DNA of 64,000 bases, taken from NCBI GenBank assembly GCA_016794525.1, contig JAEUJY010000105.1:1-64000 (forward strand), written 5' to 3'. Position numbers and translations under genes: made by a program. Each line of letters begins with the position of its first letter. Positions within the stretch are counted from its first letter, which is position 1. Positions 41,393 through 50,288 of this stretch are shown piece after piece. The DNA comes from Myxococcales bacterium. Its GTDB lineage: Bacteria; Myxococcota_A; Polyangia; Haliangiales; Haliangiaceae. Under the pieces are notes generated by a model. That model saw nothing but the letters and a program-made list of their open reading frames with translations, did no database searches and was not told the origin of the DNA.

Positions 41393-42490
41393 ATGCGCCA
41401 CCTCCCCACGCTCCTCCTCCTCGCCGGCGTCGCCGTCACCAGCGGCGGCGCCACCGACTGCGGCCAGGTCATCGACGACCGCGGCTTCGACCTGTGGTGC
41501 GGCGATCGGCTGTGCCGCTGGACCCTCGAGAAGGGCCAGATCGCGCCGGTGCCGACCTGGCACGCGGGCGACCACGGCGTCGCGATGCTCGGCGCCGACG
41601 TCGCGATCTCGCAGCTGACCGAGGTGGCGTCGACGGACGGCACCTGCGTCGGCTTCGACCTGGTGGCCGACGTCGCCGCCGACGCCGAGGTCCACCTGCT
41701 GGTCGACGTCTACGGCGACGGCACGATCGAGCGCGACGAGCGCATCCCGACCAGCGCGTGGCGGCCGGTGTCGTTCCGGCTGCGCATGCCCGCGTTCTAC
41801 CAGGGCGTGCGGTTCCGGCTGACCAAGGTCGGCGGCCACGCGGTGCTGGCCAACATCGGCGCGGCGATCGCCGACGACGCCGAGTGCGTCGGGCCGGCGC
41901 TGGCGCCCGGGCCGCGCCCCGACGGCGTGATCTGCGGCGAGGACGCCGACTGCGCGAGCGGCGACTGCGTGCCCGGGCCGCTGGGCTCGGCGTGCGGCGA
42001 GTGCACCACCGACGCTGACTGCACCGGCGGCGACGTCTGCGGGATCGTCTCGTACGCCGAAGCGTCGCGCGGGTTGTGGTCGGCGTGCGTCGCGCCGGCG
42101 TCGACCGCGACCGGCCTGGCCTGCGTGCGCGACGCGCAGTGCGCGACCGGCATCTGCGCCGGCAGCTACTGCAGCGCGTGCCGCGACGACAGCACCTGCG
42201 GCGGCGGCAGCTGCGCGCCGATCCACTACGTCGTCGAGCACGACGATCGCGACCCCACCGACATCACCGGCGCGCTGCACTGCACCGGCGGGCCATCGGT
42301 GGCCAGCGGCGGCGCCTGCCTGGCCGACGCCGACTGCGCGTCGGGCGCGTGCGTCGGCGACGTGCTGGCGATGTGCACGACGTCGTTCTTCCCGCGGGCC
42401 TGCACCACCGACATGGAATGCCCGGGCTACGCCTTTGGCAGCGAGCCGGCGTGTGTCAACGTCGGAACCCGCGGTGGCACCTGCCAGTGA
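41393..42490 (+). CDS. Secreted Cys-rich protein
   Basis: The 365-residue protein has a signal peptide (RHLPTLLLLAGVAVTSGGA). Residues 20-165 form a beta-rich domain. Residues 175-365 hold many short Cys motifs of the type CxxDADCASGxCV, such as GEDADCASGDCVPG, TTDADCTGGDVCG, VRDAQCATGICAG and LADADCASGACVG, a repeat common in myxobacterial surface proteins. Several disulfides are likely. The last 17 bases overlap the next gene, a sigma factor in another frame. Function unknown. Confidence 0.75.
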   Translation: MRHLPTLLLLAGVAVTSGGATDCGQVIDDRGFDLWCGDRLCRWTLEKGQIAPVPTWHAGDHGVAMLGADVAISQLTEVASTDGTCVGFDLVADVAADAEVHLLVDVYGDGTIERDERIPTSAWRPVSFRLRMPAFYQGVRFRLTKVGGHAVLANIGAAIADDAECVGPALAPGPRPDGVICGEDADCASGDCVPGPLGSACGECTTDADCTGGDVCGIVSYAEASRGLWSACVAPASTATGLACVRDAQCATGICAGSYCSACRDDSTCGGGSCAPIHYVVEHDDRDPTDITGALHCTGGPSVASGGACLADADCASGACVGDVLAMCTTSFFPRACTTDMECPGYAFGSEPACVNVGTRGGTCQ

Positions 42491-42956
42491 ACACGAGGCC
42501 GCGTACCAGCGCTTCGGGCCCGCGCTCGTGCGCAAGGCCGAGCGCATCCTGCGCAACCGCGAGGACGCGGTCGATGTCGTCCAGGCGCTGTTCACCGAGC
42601 TGATCGCGCGCGGAGCTGCACCCGTGGATCTCCCCTACCTCTACCGAGCCGTCTCCAACCGGGCGCTCAACGTCGTGCGCGACGCGCGCGGCCGGGCCCG
42701 GCTGCTCGAGCGGCAGCAGGCGACGCTGGCCCCGGCGCCGCGCGCGTCGGGCGCGCTGGTGGTCGGGCTCGACCTGCTGGCGCGGCTGTGCGATCGGCTC
42801 GACGCCGACCACCGCGACGTGCTGGTGGCGCGCTACGTCGACGAGCTGACCCAGGACGAGATCGCGGCGCTGTACGGCGTGTCGCGCAAGACCGTCGGCA
42901 AGCGGTTGGCCCGGGTCGACGCCGCGGCGGCGGCGCTGGCCGCGGAGGGCGCGTGA
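42474..42956 (+). CDS. ECF sigma factor overlapping the Cys-rich gene
   Basis: The 160-residue protein has region 2 (YQRFGPALVRKAERILRNREDAVDVVQALFTEL, PYLYRAVSNRALNVVRDA) and region 4 (LDADHRDVLVARYVDELTQDEIAALYGVSRKTVGKRLARVD). The start is uncertain: GTG 42474 has GGAA seven bases upstream; GTG 42453 and TTG 42435 are also in frame. All overlap the end of the Cys-rich gene, so the two are coupled. Its stop overlaps the anti-sigma gene start as GTGA, the usual sigma/anti-sigma pairing. Confidence 0.85.
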   Translation: MAPASEHEAAYQRFGPALVRKAERILRNREDAVDVVQALFTELIARGAAPVDLPYLYRAVSNRALNVVRDARGRARLLERQQATLAPAPRASGALVVGLDLLARLCDRLDADHRDVLVARYVDELTQDEIAALYGVSRKTVGKRLARVDAAAAALAAEGA

Positions 42957-43636
42957 GCGGCGCCGCCTGCATCGGCGAGCCGGTGTCGTGGCTGCGGCTC
43001 GAGCGGCTGGCGCTGGCCGAGCTCGACGCGGCCACCGCCGCGACGGTGCGCGCGCACCTCGACGCGTGCGCGGCGTGCGCGGGCGCGTTCGCGCGGATCG
43101 CCGAAGACGCGCGGCCGCTGCCGAGGCTGCCGGCGGTGACGGTGGACGCGACCGCGCCGCCGTGGTGGGCGCGCTGGCGCGTCGCCATCGGTGGGATCGC
43201 GCTGGCGGCCGGCGCGGCCGTGGCGCTGGTGGCGCTGCGGCCCGCGACGGTGGCGCCACCGCCGCCGGGCGGCGTGCGGGTCAAGGGCGCGGGCGTCGTG
43301 GTGGTGCGGCTGGTGCGCGAGCGCGCCGGCGTGATCGCGTTCGACCCCGACGACGTGCGCGAGGACGATCGCTGGAAGGTCGAGCTGACGTGCGCGCCTG
43401 GCGGCGCCGCGTGGGTCGACGTCGCGGTGGTGCAGGGGCGCGAGGTGGCGTTCCCGCTGGCGCCGCAGGAGGTCGCGTGTGGCAACGCGGTGGCGGTGCC
43501 GGGCGCGTTCCGGATCACCGACGGCGCGGCGGAGGTGTGCGTGGCGCTCGGGCCGCGCGCCGCGGATCGGGAGAAGCTGCGCGGCGGGGCGCGAGGCGGA
43601 GTCGTGTGCCGGAGGCTGACGGCGAGCGGGACGTAG
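42953..43636 (+). CDS. Anti-sigma factor with zinc-finger-like start
   Basis: The 227-residue protein starts with GTG overlapping the sigma stop. Its first 45 residues hold the zf-HC2 pattern (HLDACAACAGAF), the fold that binds and holds an ECF sigma factor. One membrane helix follows (VAIGGIALAAGAAVALVALR, about 78-97), then a periplasmic domain of about 120 residues with a Cys pair (LTCAPGG, EVACGNA). The layout fits an anti-sigma factor that senses an envelope signal. The domain is not a recognised sensor. Confidence 0.8.
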   Translation: MSGAACIGEPVSWLRLERLALAELDAATAATVRAHLDACAACAGAFARIAEDARPLPRLPAVTVDATAPPWWARWRVAIGGIALAAGAAVALVALRPATVAPPPPGGVRVKGAGVVVVRLVRERAGVIAFDPDDVREDDRWKVELTCAPGGAAWVDVAVVQGREVAFPLAPQEVACGNAVAVPGAFRITDGAAEVCVALGPRAADREKLRGGARGGVVCRRLTASGT

Positions 43637-44032
43637 GAACGCGGCTGAGACCGCGACCGTGAGACCGCGACCGTGACCGCGACGGCGACCGCGACGGCGA
43701 CCGTGGCCGCGACCGCGACCGTGACCGTGACCGTGACGGCGACCGCGACCGTGGCCGTGGCCGTGACCGTGGCCGCGACCGTGACCGTGGCCGCGACCGC
43801 GGCCGTGACCGTGGCCGAAGTCGGGGACGGGGACGGGGACGGAGACGGGGACGGGGACGGGCACGGGCACGGGCACGGGCACGGGCACGGGCACGGGCAC
43901 GGGCACGGGGACGGGCACGGGGATGGGCACGGGATCCGGACTCGGATGTCGCGATGGCGGGCGGGCGGCGGCGGTGGTGGCGGTGGAAGTCGATGAGTTG
44001 CGGGCGGCGCGCGGGTTGCAGTGAGGGGCACG
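43637..44032. other. Intergenic region filled by a repeat array
   Basis: No gene is supported between the anti-sigma stop and the next start. Most of it is the hexanucleotide array described separately. After the array, 43934-44032 holds a GC-rich stretch with many GGTGG steps and then the ribosome binding site of the next gene. Confidence 0.7.
43647..43933. repeat. Hexanucleotide repeat array
   Basis: About 287 bp of 6-bp units in two blocks. The first block is GACCGY-like (GACCGC, GACCGT, GACGGC, GGCCGT) to about 43815. The second is GGGGAC, then a run of GGGCAC units, to 43933. One frame through it reads as Thr-Ala/Thr-Val, then Asp-Gly and His-Gly, but it is simple-sequence DNA and not taken as a gene. 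It is likely unstable in length and could affect expression of the gene downstream. Confidence 0.9.
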
Positions 44033-44752
44033 GTGCGCGTCGTCGTCCGCGTTGTCGTCATGCTCGTCGCGCTCGTGGTCGCGTCCACCGCGCGGGCGGA
44101 GCCGCTGGGCACGCACGTGGCGCCGTGGGCGCCGACGGGCGAGGTGGTGGAGGCGGGGAAGGTGCGCTTCGAGTACACGGTGGTCGCGCACGTCGGTGCG
44201 GCGGTCGGCGTGGCGCCGGGGCTCGAGCTGCGGGTCGGCGCGGGCGCGCTGATCCCGCCGGTGCAGCTGTACGAGGCTGACGCGGCGCTGCGAGGGCAGC
44301 TGGTGCGGGCGGGGGCGCTGCGGGTCACGGTGGGCGCGCAGGCGATGGCGGCGTCGCTCGACGGGGAGGGCGGGCGGCGGTGGGGCGGCGAGCTCGGCGT
44401 CGGGCTGTACGGGACGCGCGGGCACGTCGCGTGGTCGCGGCGCCGCTTCCTCGGCGGCGCCGAGGCGATCGACGTCGACCTGGTGACCGCGTCGATCGAT
44501 CTCGGCGCGGTGCGGGCGGTGGCTGCGGCGGGGCGCATCCCGGGACCGCCGCCGCCGTGCGCGCGCGACGTGCGCGCCCGCGGCCAGGTCGGCTGCCCCG
44601 ACACCCCCGCGCTGGCCCACGCGTTCGCGGCCGGCGTGCAGTTCCACGGCGGGCGCGTCAGCGGCTCGATCGGGCTCGCCGCGGCGCTCTACTCCGACTA
44701 CCCGCCGGTGCCGCTGCCGTACCTGATCGTGTCGATCCCGTGGTCGCCGTGA
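44033..44752 (+). CDS. Secreted envelope protein, probably a small beta-barrel
   Basis: The 239-residue protein begins at GTG 44033, behind GAGGGG, with a signal peptide (MRVVVRVVVMLVALVVASTARA). The mature part alternates hydrophobic and polar residues in strand-like blocks (GKVRFEYTVVAHVGAAVGVAPGLELRVGAGAL is one long region) and ends in IVSIPWSP, fitting an outer-membrane barrel. A Cys pair (PPPCARDVRA, VGCPDTP) sits in one loop. No family is recognised. It lies directly after the hexanucleotide array. The stops of this gene and its convergent neighbour share the 6-bp palindrome TGATCA. Confidence 0.65.
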   Translation: MRVVVRVVVMLVALVVASTARAEPLGTHVAPWAPTGEVVEAGKVRFEYTVVAHVGAAVGVAPGLELRVGAGALIPPVQLYEADAALRGQLVRAGALRVTVGAQAMAASLDGEGGRRWGGELGVGLYGTRGHVAWSRRRFLGGAEAIDVDLVTASIDLGAVRAVAAAGRIPGPPPPCARDVRARGQVGCPDTPALAHAFAAGVQFHGGRVSGSIGLAAALYSDYPPVPLPYLIVSIPWSP

Positions 44753-45316
44753 TCACGGTGCCGGCGTCGTCGCGCGGCCGTGGACCAGCGGCAGCCAGGT
44801 CGCGACCGTCGCCGTCGGGCCGATCGCGATCACCGTCCACGCGCCGCTGCGCCACGCCTCGACCCGATCGCCGTCCTGATCGTCGTGGAGGGTGCGGCTC
44901 TGCAGGTCGCGGGCGCGCTGCAGCACGACGGTGACCTGATCGGCGCCGATCTGGTAGCGGATGACCGCCGCCGGACGACGCAGGATCGCGATGCGGCGCG
45001 CGCCGAGCGGCACCAACCCCGCGCCGGCGGGGACCGGCGGGTCGCGACCGACCGCGCCCTTGGCCCACGCCATCAGCGTCGCGGCGTCGGGCCGCTCGAG
45101 GTCCCACGGCGCGGTGGCGCGGTGCGCCGCCAGCGCGCTGGCCGCGACCTGGTTGTGGCGCGACGGGAACAGCGTGAACACCGCGACGACGCAGCCGATC
45201 AGCACGGTCACGGTGAACACGAACGACACCGACACGCGGCGCTTGTCGAGCCGCGGCGGCGGCGGTGGCGGCGGCGCGACCGCGGGATCGTCGGCGTCGG
45301 CGTCGACCAGCTTCAC
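44753..45316 (-). CDS. Single-pass membrane protein
   Basis: The 187-residue protein starts with GTG 45316, overlapping the previous stop as GTGA. It has a Pro-rich cytoplasmic start (a run of seven Pro), one membrane helix ([19 protein letters not shown], about 32-50) and an extracytoplasmic domain of about 130 residues ([44 protein letters not shown]). This resembles the membrane half of anti-sigma or cell-envelope sensors, but no motif settles it. It is coupled to the 102-residue gene before it. Confidence 0.6.
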   Translation of the reverse strand: MKLVDADADDPAVAPPPPPPPRLDKRRVSVSFVFTVTVLIGCVVAVFTLFPSRHNQVAASALAAHRATAPWDLERPDAATLMAWAKGAVGRDPPVPAGAGLVPLGARRIAILRRPAAVIRYQIGADQVTVVLQRARDLQSRTLHDDQDGDRVEAWRSGAWTVIAIGPTATVATWLPLVHGRATTPAP

Positions 45317-45621
45317 GGCGCCCCCGGCGCGCGCCCGAACCGCGCGGCGAAGTCCCGGATCAGCCGCGCGGCGATGTCGGGCGCGGCGGCCGGGTCGGCC
45401 AGATCGATCAGGTGGCGGCACAGCCAGTCGGCGTCGGGGTGGGCGGCGGCCAGCGCGCGGGCCGCCGCGCGCACGTCGGCGGCGGCCTGGTAGTGCACCA
45501 TCGCGCTCTTGCCGCGCGGGTACTCGACCAGGCCGGTGCGCACCCGCACCTGCAGCACGCCGGGCCCATCGGGCGCGTGGGCGTCGGCTGCGGTGAGCGG
45601 GTACCACCGCCCGAACTCCAT
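45313..45621 (-). CDS. Small protein, GIY-YIG-like pattern
   Basis: The 102-residue protein runs from ATG 45621. A pattern of [20 protein letters not shown] and a helix with WLCRH is loosely like a compact GIY-YIG fold, in which small proteins start with GVYxI and a GKS-like Tyr segment. The catalytic residues are not clear, so the match is weak. Its start lies 24 bp from the divergent methyltransferase start. Its stop overlaps the next membrane protein gene. Confidence 0.5.
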   Translation of the reverse strand: MEFGRWYPLTAADAHAPDGPGVLQVRVRTGLVEYPRGKSAMVHYQAAADVRAAARALAAAHPDADWLCRHLIDLADPAAAPDIAARLIRDFAARFGRAPGAP

Positions 45622-45645
45622 GCGCTCATGGTAGCACCGCGATCG

Positions 45646-46554
45646 ATGGCCAAGGCCCAATCGCTGGCGCTGCCGTTTGTCGCGCCCCCCGCGGTGCCGC
45701 CCGACGTGGTGGCGCACGGCGACAGCCTGGCGATCGCCACCGCCCACGCCGGCGCCGACCTCGCGCTGGTGTACATCGATCCGCCGTTCGGCACCGGGCG
45801 CATCCAGCGCGGCCAGGCCGGGCGCTACGCCGACGACGGCGACGACCCCGAGGCCCACGTCGCGTGGCTGACGCCGTGGCTGGTCGCCAGCAAGGACGCG
45901 CTGGCCTCGACCGGTTCGCTGATCGTGCACCTCGACTGGCGCGCCGTGCACCACGTCAAGGTGGCGCTCGATCGGCTGTTCGGCCGCGCCCACTTCGTCA
46001 ACGAGATCGTCTGGTGCTACGCGGTCGGCGGCAAGAGCCGGCGCGGCTTCGGCAAGAAGCACGACACGCTCTTGTGGTACGCGCGCGGCCCGTCCTACGC
46101 CTTCTACCCAGATCAGGTCCGCGTGCCGCGCCGCGGCGGCTCGCACATGAAGGTCGAGCGCGACGACGCCGGCCGACCGGTGCAGGTGAAGGTCGACAAG
46201 AAGACCGGCCGCGTCTATCGCTACCCGGTGGCCGACGGCAAGGTCCCCGAGGACTGGTGGACCGACATCGAGACGCTCAACCGCTCGGACCGCGAGCGCA
46301 CCGGCTGGCCGTCGCAAAAACCCCAACGCCTGATCGAGCGCCTGATCAACGCCACCACCGCCCCCGGCGATCGCGTCGCCGACTGGTTCGCCGGCAGCGG
46401 CACCACCGCCGCCGCCGCCCAGCGCCTCGGCCGCCGCTTCATCGTCGCCGACGCGGCCGCCGACGCCATCGCCATCATCCGCGCGCGCCTCGCCGCCCAG
46501 GCCGCCGCGCTCACCGCCGCCGGCACCCCGCCCCCCCCCGTCGCCTACCGCTAA
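45646..46554 (+). CDS. DNA methyltransferase, beta-class, apparently orphan
   Basis: The 302-residue protein has motif IV DPPFGTG (residues 45-51) before the AdoMet motif [18 protein letters not shown] (FAGSGTT at 248-254). That order marks a beta-class amino-methyltransferase, which methylates adenine N6 or cytosine N4. A target-recognition-like central part (about 120-220) holds [19 protein letters not shown] and the WPSQKP motif near the end. No restriction enzyme gene lies next to it, so it is an orphan as far as this window shows. Start ATG 45646. It is divergent from the 102-residue gene. Confidence 0.85.
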   Translation: MAKAQSLALPFVAPPAVPPDVVAHGDSLAIATAHAGADLALVYIDPPFGTGRIQRGQAGRYADDGDDPEAHVAWLTPWLVASKDALASTGSLIVHLDWRAVHHVKVALDRLFGRAHFVNEIVWCYAVGGKSRRGFGKKHDTLLWYARGPSYAFYPDQVRVPRRGGSHMKVERDDAGRPVQVKVDKKTGRVYRYPVADGKVPEDWWTDIETLNRSDRERTGWPSQKPQRLIERLINATTAPGDRVADWFAGSGTTAAAAQRLGRRFIVADAAADAIAIIRARLAAQAAALTAAGTPPPPVAYR

Positions 46555-46582
46555 CGACCAAAGCCCCACGCAGGTCCGCCAC

Positions 46583-46767
46583 CCTCGCCCCGCCTCGGCG
46601 CCAGGTGAGGTCCCCCCTGGGCCGCGCGCAGTTGCGGAGCGCCCCCGTGCGATCGTCGGTGTCCACCGACCTCCGGTCGCTCGACCCACGCGCCGAGGTC
46701 ACCGGCGCGAGCACTGTCTGAGCACGGCCCAGGGGGGCCTCACCGCCCGCGCCGAGGCGCCTCGAGG
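46583..46767. repeat. Long inverted repeat, about 34-bp arms
   Basis: The left arm (46591-46624) and right arm (46725-46759) are inverted copies: CGGCCCAGGGGGG is perfect, CCTCACC matches after a one-base shift, and GCGCCGAGGCG is perfect. The outer CCTCG/CGAGG pair extends the match to 46583 and 46767. Between the arms lies a 7-bp hairpin GTCGGTG-TC-CACCGAC (46655-46670). It sits between two convergent genes. It may be a bidirectional terminator, a structured RNA or a small non-autonomous element; no target-site duplication was found. Confidence 0.6.
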
Positions 46768-46822
46768 TTCGCCTGCTGGCCCGTCTCGCCCGCGCCTGCT
46801 GGCCCCCACCGCCCGCGCGACG

Positions 46823-47749
46823 CTACGCCACCGCGCGCGCGTCGTCAGGCGCCGCCAGCTCGACGTAGATCCGCTTCAGGATCGGCAGCGCCGCGCGCAG
46901 CTTGACCTCGATGCCGTCGACCAGCGTCGCCACCTCGGCGGCCGTCGTGCCCGGCGCCACCGCGATCTTCATGCCGACCAGCACCTCCTCGGGGCCGAGG
47001 TGCATCGTCCGCACGTGGACCAGCTTCTCGACGCCGGGCGTGGCGGTGACCAGCTCGACGATCGTCGCCCGCTGGGGCGGCGTCACCGACTGGCCGATCA
47101 GCAGGTGTTTCGTCTTGCGCGCCAGGAACGCGGCCACCACGAACAGCGTGATGCCGACGATGATCGAACCGACGCCGTCCCAGACGCCGTTGCCGGTCAG
47201 CTGGGTGAGCAACAGCCCCGCGAACGCCGAGACCAGGCCGACCAGCGCGGCGACGTCCTCGAACAGCACGACGATCACCACCGCGTCGCGGGCCTCGTCG
47301 ATCGTCTGCTTGAGCGAGCGCCCGGCCTTGATGTGGCGGAACTCGGCGATCGCCGCCGACAGCGAGTACAGCTCGAGGACGATCGACACGCCGAGCACGA
47401 TGTACGCGACCGTGCGGCTGCCCATCGCGCCGCCCGGGTGCATCACCTTGTGGATGCCCTCGTACAGCGAGAACGTCGCGCCGATCGTGAACAGCGACAC
47501 CGCGACGATGAACGCCCAGAAGTAGCGCTCGGCGGCGTAGCCGAACTCGTGGATCGCGTCCTCGTGGCGCTCGGACTTGCGCATCCCGAGCAGCAGGAAC
47601 ACCTGGTTGCCGGAGTCGGCCAGCGAGTGGACGGCCTCGGCCAGCATCGACGCCGACCGCGAGATGAACGCCGCGACGAACTTGGCGATCGCGATGCCCA
47701 GGTTGGCGGCCAGGGCCTTGACGACGACGGACTGGGAGCCAGCGCTCAT
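46823..47749 (-). CDS. Cation diffusion facilitator, SLC30A9-like
   Basis: CDF proteins export divalent metals such as Zn in exchange for protons. The 308-residue protein has six likely membrane helices, with the metal site residues His41 and Asp45 in EAVHSLADSGNQ (second helix). At the second site, where many CDF members have HxxxD, this protein has Glu164-Asp165 (LFEDVAALVG), as in the SLC30A9-like branch. The C-terminal cytoplasmic domain (about 215-300) is present. It starts 15 bp after the dctM stop, so it may be read with the TRAP genes. Substrate is unknown. Confidence 0.85.
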   Translation of the reverse strand: MSAGSQSVVVKALAANLGIAIAKFVAAFISRSASMLAEAVHSLADSGNQVFLLLGMRKSERHEDAIHEFGYAAERYFWAFIVAVSLFTIGATFSLYEGIHKVMHPGGAMGSRTVAYIVLGVSIVLELYSLSAAIAEFRHIKAGRSLKQTIDEARDAVVIVVLFEDVAALVGLVSAFAGLLLTQLTGNGVWDGVGSIIVGITLFVVAAFLARKTKHLLIGQSVTPPQRATIVELVTATPGVEKLVHVRTMHLGPEEVLVGMKIAVAPGTTAAEVATLVDGIEVKLRAALPILKRIYVELAAPDDARAVA

Positions 47750-47764
47750 GTGCGCCGCACCCTA

Positions 47765-49387
47765 CTACAGCTGCACGCCCTGGTACTCGTCGGCGTCGGG
47801 TTCCGGGACGCCGGCGTCGCCGTCGGCGGCGGGCGCGGGGCCGGCGTCGCCGTCGGTCGCCTCGGCGCCCGGGCCAGCGTCGCCGTCGTCCTCGGTCGGC
47901 AGCGCGCCCGGGTCCTGGCCGCCGCCGAAGTAGTACTCGTCGCCCATCTCGTTGAGCTTCGGCGCGTCCTTGTCGGCCTCGGCCTTGGCCTCGTCGGACA
48001 GCGCCCCCAGGTCGACCCGGTTGCCGCCGCCGGCCACCGTCGTGCGCGGCTCGCCGCTCCACGGGAACGACTCGTAGAAGCCGGTGCCGCGGCTGATGTT
48101 GACCAGCCCCTTGGAGAAGGTCGGCACGAACATGAACACCACCAGCGCGGCGGTGGTGAGCGCCAGCCCGGGCAAGATCGCGCGCGACACCTGGCCGAAC
48201 GGCTTCTTGAACAGCGCCGCGGCGACGAACAGGTTGGTCGCGACCGGCGGCGCCAGGTAGCCGATCTCCATGTTCACGACGAACACCACGCCGAAGTGGA
48301 TCGGGTCGATGCCGTAGGTCTTGACCGCGATCGGCGCCAGGATCGGCGCGAACACCAGCGTCGCCGACACCGAGTCCATCAGCGCGCCGAGCACGATCAA
48401 GAGCACGTTGACGATCAGCATGAAGCCGACCGGGCCGATGTCGTTGTCGGTGAGCAGCTTGGTCAGCGACTCCTCGACGCCGATCTCCGGGATCAGCTTG
48501 TTGATGCCGAACGTGAACGCGATGATCAGGATCAGCATGCCCATCAGCCGGCCGGCGTTGGCCAGCGCCGCGATCACCTTGGGCAGGTTGAGCTCCCGGT
48601 GGATGATCGTCGTGACGATCAGCGCGTAGACGAACGCCACCGCGCCGGCCTTGAACGGCGGGAACTTGCCCGTGTAGATGCCGGCGACGATCACGATCGG
48701 CAAGAGCAGCGCCCAGATGCCCTCCTTGGCGGTCTCGCCCAGGCGCGGCAGCGAGAACGTCTCGCGGTTGGCGACCCGCATGCCGACCACGACCGAGTAG
48801 CCCGACAGCGCGAACATCATCGCGACCGCCGGCAGCGCCGAGGCCAGGAACATGTCCGAGCTGTCGACCGCGGCGACGCCGGCGCCCATCACCGACAGCG
48901 AGTAGATCATCAGGATCAGCGACGGCATCACCAGGCAGCCGAGCGAGCCGGCGGTCATGACCAGGCCCAGCGAGAAGTTCTCGGGGTAGCCGGCGCGGAC
49001 CATCGCCGGGAACATGATCGAGCCGACCGCGATCAGCGTCACCGGCGAGCTGCCGGTGATCGCGGCGAAGACCATGCACGCGAACACCGCGGTGATGCCG
49101 AGGCCGCCGGGCAGCCAGCCCAGCGCCGCGCGGGCGAACTCGACCAGGCGGCGCGCCATGCCGCCTTCGGTCATGACCGCGCCCGAGGCGATGAACAGCG
49201 GGATCGCCAGGAACTGATCGCGCCCCATCAGCGACTCGAACGGGTCGATCATCCACCCGCCGAGGTCGTCGAAGCTGTGGATCAGATCGGTCAGGCTCCA
49301 GAACGCCGCCGCCGTGCCGGCGCCGACGATCACGAACAGCGGCGCGCCGATCAGCGCCAGCACCAGGATGACGAGGAGGACGGTCAT
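47765..49387 (-). CDS. dctM: TRAP transporter large permease, with acidic C-terminal tail
   Basis: DctM is the large membrane subunit of the TRAP transporter that imports an organic acid using a sodium gradient. The 540-residue protein shows family features (FLAIPLFIASGAVMTEGG, AITGSSPVTLIAVGSIMFP, MDSVSATLVFAPILAPIA) and about a dozen membrane helices to residue 430. Normal DctM ends there. This protein adds a soluble tail of about 110 residues rich in Asp, Glu, Gly and Pro (EDDGDAGPGAEATDGDAGP). The start is ATG 49387. The gene lies 97 bp after dctQ. Confidence 0.9.
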   Translation of the reverse strand: MTVLLVILVLALIGAPLFVIVGAGTAAAFWSLTDLIHSFDDLGGWMIDPFESLMGRDQFLAIPLFIASGAVMTEGGMARRLVEFARAALGWLPGGLGITAVFACMVFAAITGSSPVTLIAVGSIMFPAMVRAGYPENFSLGLVMTAGSLGCLVMPSLILMIYSLSVMGAGVAAVDSSDMFLASALPAVAMMFALSGYSVVVGMRVANRETFSLPRLGETAKEGIWALLLPIVIVAGIYTGKFPPFKAGAVAFVYALIVTTIIHRELNLPKVIAALANAGRLMGMLILIIAFTFGINKLIPEIGVEESLTKLLTDNDIGPVGFMLIVNVLLIVLGALMDSVSATLVFAPILAPIAVKTYGIDPIHFGVVFVVNMEIGYLAPPVATNLFVAAALFKKPFGQVSRAILPGLALTTAALVVFMFVPTFSKGLVNISRGTGFYESFPWSGEPRTTVAGGGNRVDLGALSDEAKAEADKDAPKLNEMGDEYYFGGGQDPGALPTEDDGDAGPGAEATDGDAGPAPAADGDAGVPEPDADEYQGVQL

Positions 49388-49484
49388 GGTTCACCAGCGC
49401 CGGAACCGGCGAGCGATGGGGCAGGTGCGAGCGCAGCGAGCACGTCGGGGCGGCGCCCGTCGCGGGCCGTCGTGGAGGCGCGGA

Positions 49485-50207
49485 TCATGACGGCAGGCGC
49501 TCCTCGATGGGCTCCGCCTTGCCGGTGGCGGTCGTGACCGCCTGGGCCAGCAGCCGCACCGCCATCGCCGCGAAGGCGTAGGGGACGATGACGAAGGCCT
49601 TCCAGGTGGCCAGCCACTGGTTGGCGTCGACCTTCAGGCCCTCGTGGCGCTGGGCCCGGACCAGATCGACTGCCAGCCAGAAGGCGGCGGCGCAGAACGC
49701 GGCCGCCACGAACAGCGCCAGCGCCTTCACGTAGGGCAGCGCCTTGGCCGGCCAGAGCTTCTCGCCGAACTCGAGCGACAGGTGCGAGCGCTCGTAGGTC
49801 GCCATCGACGCACCCAGGAGCGCCACCCAGATCATCATCACCAGCGACAGCTTCTGGGCCCAGATGAAGCCGCCGGCGAACTGCTCGGTGTAGAGGTAGA
49901 CCGCGCCGGCGAGGATCACCGTGGCCGCCGCGGCGATGCCGACCGACACGCCCCACGACCAGCGGGTCTCACCCGGCTTGACGGCGCGGGTGCGCACCGC
50001 CAGCAGGCACAGCCCCGCGAGGATCGCGACGTCCTTCCAGTCGCGGCGGTTGCCGAACGTCTCGGTGATGACGGCGGCGAACACCAAGAGCGCCATCGTC
50101 AGGAAGATCAGGCCGCACAGCAGCCGCTCGGCCTGGTGCCACAGGTGATCGACGCGCCGGAGCGTCGGGAAGGTCGGCGTCCACGCCGCGGGTGGCTCGT
50201 CTGCCAT
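49485..50207 (-). CDS. dctQ: TRAP transporter small permease
   Basis: DctQ is the small membrane subunit that pairs with DctM. The 240-residue protein has hydrophobic segments near residues 30-48, 87-107, 120-140 and 160-180, and the family pattern around the fourth, HLSLEFGEKLWPAKALPYVKAL. A polar N-terminal 22 residues precede the first helix. ATG 50207 is chosen because it begins directly at the domain; the open frame continues to 50255 without signs of coding. It lies 81 bp after the dctP stop, with a hairpin between. Confidence 0.85.
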   Translation of the reverse strand: MADEPPAAWTPTFPTLRRVDHLWHQAERLLCGLIFLTMALLVFAAVITETFGNRRDWKDVAILAGLCLLAVRTRAVKPGETRWSWGVSVGIAAAATVILAGAVYLYTEQFAGGFIWAQKLSLVMMIWVALLGASMATYERSHLSLEFGEKLWPAKALPYVKALALFVAAAFCAAAFWLAVDLVRAQRHEGLKVDANQWLATWKAFVIVPYAFAAMAVRLLAQAVTTATGKAEPIEERLPS

Positions 50208-50243
50208 CCGCGCATCGTACGGGTCGGAGCCCGAAAACGCCAA

Positions 50244-50264
50244 ACCCCGGCGCACGGCCGGGGT
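50244..50264 (-). terminator. Hairpin between dctP and dctQ
   Basis: On the minus strand ACCCCGGC and GCCGGGGT (8 bp) form a stem with a five-base loop, followed by TTTGGCGTTTT. This has the shape of an intrinsic terminator. It may limit the amount of dctQM message made after dctP, so that the binding protein is made in excess. Confidence 0.65.
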
Positions 50265-50288
50265 CGAGGCGGTCGGAGGCGCGCTCGG

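Noticed and set aside
43673-43996. A 107-codon frame of Thr-Ala, Asp-Gly and His-Gly repeats
   Set aside because: It is simple-sequence DNA with period 6; every frame of such an array stays open. No start site or domain supports it.
46583-46767. Insertion sequence or integrase attachment site
   Set aside because: No transposase or integrase gene is near and no target duplication was seen; kept only as an inverted repeat.
47000-49537. An 845-codon plus-strand frame
   Set aside because: It lies opposite the CDF and DctM genes, which have recognisable membrane helices and motifs.
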